Shown here in pieces: positions 62,794 through 64,000 of a stretch of 64,000 bases of DNA. Every line of letters begins with the position of its first letter. The first letter of the stretch is position 1. The position numbers and the translations under genes are program-made. A model generated the notes under the pieces. It was not told the DNA's origin, did no database searches, and was given only the letters and a program-made list of their open reading frames with translations. This DNA comes from Pedobacter sp. AK013 (GTDB taxonomy: Bacteria > Bacteroidota > Bacteroidia > Sphingobacteriales > Sphingobacteriaceae), in NCBI RefSeq assembly GCF_014205835.1, contig NZ_JACHCQ010000020.1, positions 1 to 64,000 on the forward strand. Reading direction: 5' to 3'.

Positions 62794-63248
62794 CTAAGCT
62801 GATGCTTTACTTCGTTAATCTTGTGCGATTTAAAACAAACCTTGTTGTTATAAGCTATCAAAACCTGGTTTGATTTAAGAATTAAATGTAAACGATAGGG
62901 TAATGAATAGGTTGATTAGTGCCTGAATTATTCCGTCTATACTAAGTGTGTGCGTTAGACTGGTTATCTGATGTTACACCTGGTAAATACATTTACTTGG
63001 TTAGTTAGTGATTGCGTAGCGACGGATGTTTCTACGCAATCTTAATCCTAATCTAGTGAAGATGAACATCGATATTATAACTTACCAAACCAGATGATCT
63101 TAAGTGGTTGATATACTTAATGTTGGGTTAAAATTGCAGTGTAATTTTAACAATTTCATAATGCTAGCTAATCATCTTACTAATAACAGCTGTTCATCTT
63201 TGTTTAAAAGGCTTTAACCAAGTAATAAGACGATTTAAACACAATGAT
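62794..63248. other. Intergenic region with a perfect hairpin
   Basis: The 455-base gap after the glycan locus has no credible gene. Its one clear structure is the perfect 10-bp hairpin at 63010-63041 (GATTGCGTAG with CTACGCAATC). It may end the operon, although no T-run follows. The rest is AT-rich with no recognisable promoter. Confidence 0.5.
63010..63041. terminator. Perfect 10-bp hairpin downstream of the glycan locus
   Basis: GATTGCGTAG at 63010-63019 is complementary to CTACGCAATC at 63032-63041 with a 12-base loop. The site is about 220 bases after the last fucosidase stop. It could be a terminator or RNA-stabilising 3' structure. Confidence 0.4.
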
Positions 63249-63518
63249 ATGAGATTGATTTCTTGCGTGGCACTATTAATGGTTATACCAGCAATTGGGC
63301 TTTTAACCAAAGCGAATAAATTTACCGACAAAAAAAGGCCTGATATGCCAGTGCATGAGCAGCTTGTCAATGATTCTACTTCATTTAGTTTGTTTAAAGG
63401 AGTTGGTACAGCTGCTAAGTTTGATCAGAAGCCCGCTGTATTTACAACTAATAATCAATCGAGTTTTTTTAAGCCCGTATATCTTAACTCAGCCCCTTTA
63501 TTTACCATTAATAAATGA
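63249..63518 (+). CDS. Small hypothetical secreted protein
   Basis: An 89-residue frame starting MRLISCVALLMVIPAIGLLTKA, which resembles a signal peptide or membrane anchor, followed by a polar region without recognisable domain (NDSTSFSLFKGVGTAAKFDQ). It has a standard ATG and does not overlap another credible gene. An 8-bp hairpin lies about 40 bases after its stop (63558-63577). The frame may be real but support is limited to the signal-like start. Confidence 0.4.
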   Translation: MRLISCVALLMVIPAIGLLTKANKFTDKKRPDMPVHEQLVNDSTSFSLFKGVGTAAKFDQKPAVFTTNNQSSFFKPVYLNSAPLFTINK

Positions 63519-63557
63519 AGGAATCTTAAAGCAAATTTAATTTATTTGTTATGTGAT

Positions 63558-63577
63558 GTCAGATATTTCTATCTGAC
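63558..63577. terminator. Small perfect hairpin
   Basis: GTCAGATA at 63558-63565 pairs with TATCTGAC at 63570-63577 with loop TTTC. It lies between the small hypothetical gene and the convergent HAD gene and may terminate transcription, although only a weak T-rich stretch follows. Confidence 0.35.
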
Positions 63578-63692
63578 ACCTGGTTAGTTTTATTCAATGT
63601 TTTTCTCTGTCAGATGGTAACATCTTACAGCAAATTAACTTTGATTTATACTATTGACTAACAACTTGGCACTTAGGACTCCAAACTCCCAA

Positions 63693-64000
63693 CTATTTGC
63701 CTTCCCACCAAGTTAACGGAAACTTTATTTCATCAACAGAGCTTGCAACCATATCGGGTTTAAAAGCATAATGACCTAGGCGATCTTTGCTTGATATGCC
63801 CGAAAGTACCAGAATGGTTTTATATCCCATCTGAACGCCTCCTTGTATATCAGTTTCCATGGTATCGCCAATAACAGTAGTTTCACTGGTTTCCAACCCT
63901 AGAAATTTACGTGCCGAGCGCATCATCACCGGACTTGGTTTACCTGTAACAAACGCTTTTCTGCCGGTCGCTTCCTCAATCATTGCGGTGGTTGCTGCGA
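63693..64000 (-). CDS. HAD-superfamily hydrolase, NagD-like (partial, 5' end outside window)
   Basis: The C-terminal 102 residues of a HAD-IIA type phosphatase; the frame continues without a stop to the window edge. GKPSPVMMRSARKFLGLE contains the conserved Lys of motif III, and TTVIGDTMETDIQGGVQMGYKTILVLSG is motif IV (GDxxxTD), which holds the magnesium-binding acids. The terminal VASSVDEI and short tail are typical of NagD/Pho2 proteins, which dephosphorylate small phosphorylated metabolites. The substrate cannot be told from this fragment. Confidence 0.85.
   Translation of the reverse strand, partial: AATTAMIEEATGRKAFVTGKPSPVMMRSARKFLGLETSETTVIGDTMETDIQGGVQMGYKTILVLSGISSKDRLGHYAFKPDMVASSVDEIKFPLTWWEGK

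Noticed and set aside
63355..63540. 61-codon frame overlapping the small secreted ORF at 63249
   Set aside because: Alternative frame of the same short region without signal peptide or domain; the 63249 frame is preferred, though neither is certain.

Overview
The window looks like a chromosomal segment of a Bacteroidota bacterium, most likely a Sphingobacteriaceae member close to Pedobacter. The evidence is four SusC/SusD pairs, a FecR/ECF sigma pair in front of an STN-type SusC, a one-protein hybrid two-component regulator, TAnnTTTG-type promoters, a 59-residue histone H1-like protein and AT-rich spacers. This placement is an inference from gene content; no rRNA or tRNA gene was seen.

Layout. 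0-6 kb: mnmE, a repeat-rich non-coding stretch, an AI-2E-family permease, and a CMD/AhpD-like protein downstream of an AraC regulator. 6-15 kb: a KOW-like mini-protein, a secreted GH2 glycosidase, D-lactate dehydrogenase, methionine aminopeptidase, Crp- and AraC-type regulators, a histone H1-like protein, a LytTR response regulator, a cold-shock-like protein and a DUF1772 membrane protein. 15.9-30.8 kb: one long co-directional block of ECF sigma, FecR anti-sigma, STN-SusC, SusD, DUF4843 lipoprotein, PKD-like lipoprotein, DUF4369-TlpA thioredoxin, a fusion ending in a DsbD-alpha-like domain, a second TlpA and a trypsin/PDZ protease. I read it as a sigma-regulated nutrient (probably peptide) uptake system joined to periplasmic redox and proteolysis functions.

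30.8-38.3 kb: a cluster of short palindromic repeats, a third TlpA protein on the minus strand, then a clear SAM-I riboswitch with a terminator, a 24-codon ORF whose last codons lie inside a second terminator, and a SusC/SusD pair. This suggests a sulfur/methionine-controlled outer-membrane importer. 38.5-62.8 kb: a GH36 alpha-galactosidase, a convergent HTCS regulator, and a polysaccharide-utilization locus. The locus has a CHRD-like lipoprotein, two tandem SusCD pairs, two small unknown secreted proteins, a stand-alone fucosidase C-terminal-like domain, a metzincin-like lipoprotein with a beta/gamma-crystallin tail, and GH29, GH20 and GH29 enzymes. The enzyme set points to fucosylated, HexNAc-containing glycoconjugates such as glycoproteins. 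The window closes with a small secreted unknown and a truncated HAD phosphatase.

Intergenic DNA carries several mobile-looking repeats: REP/MITE-like elements at 13.75, 25.25, 37.86 and 40.74 kb, palindromes at 30.8 kb, and a terminal-inverted-repeat pair at 2.06/2.58 kb. All domain calls come from reading the sequence; no database search was run.
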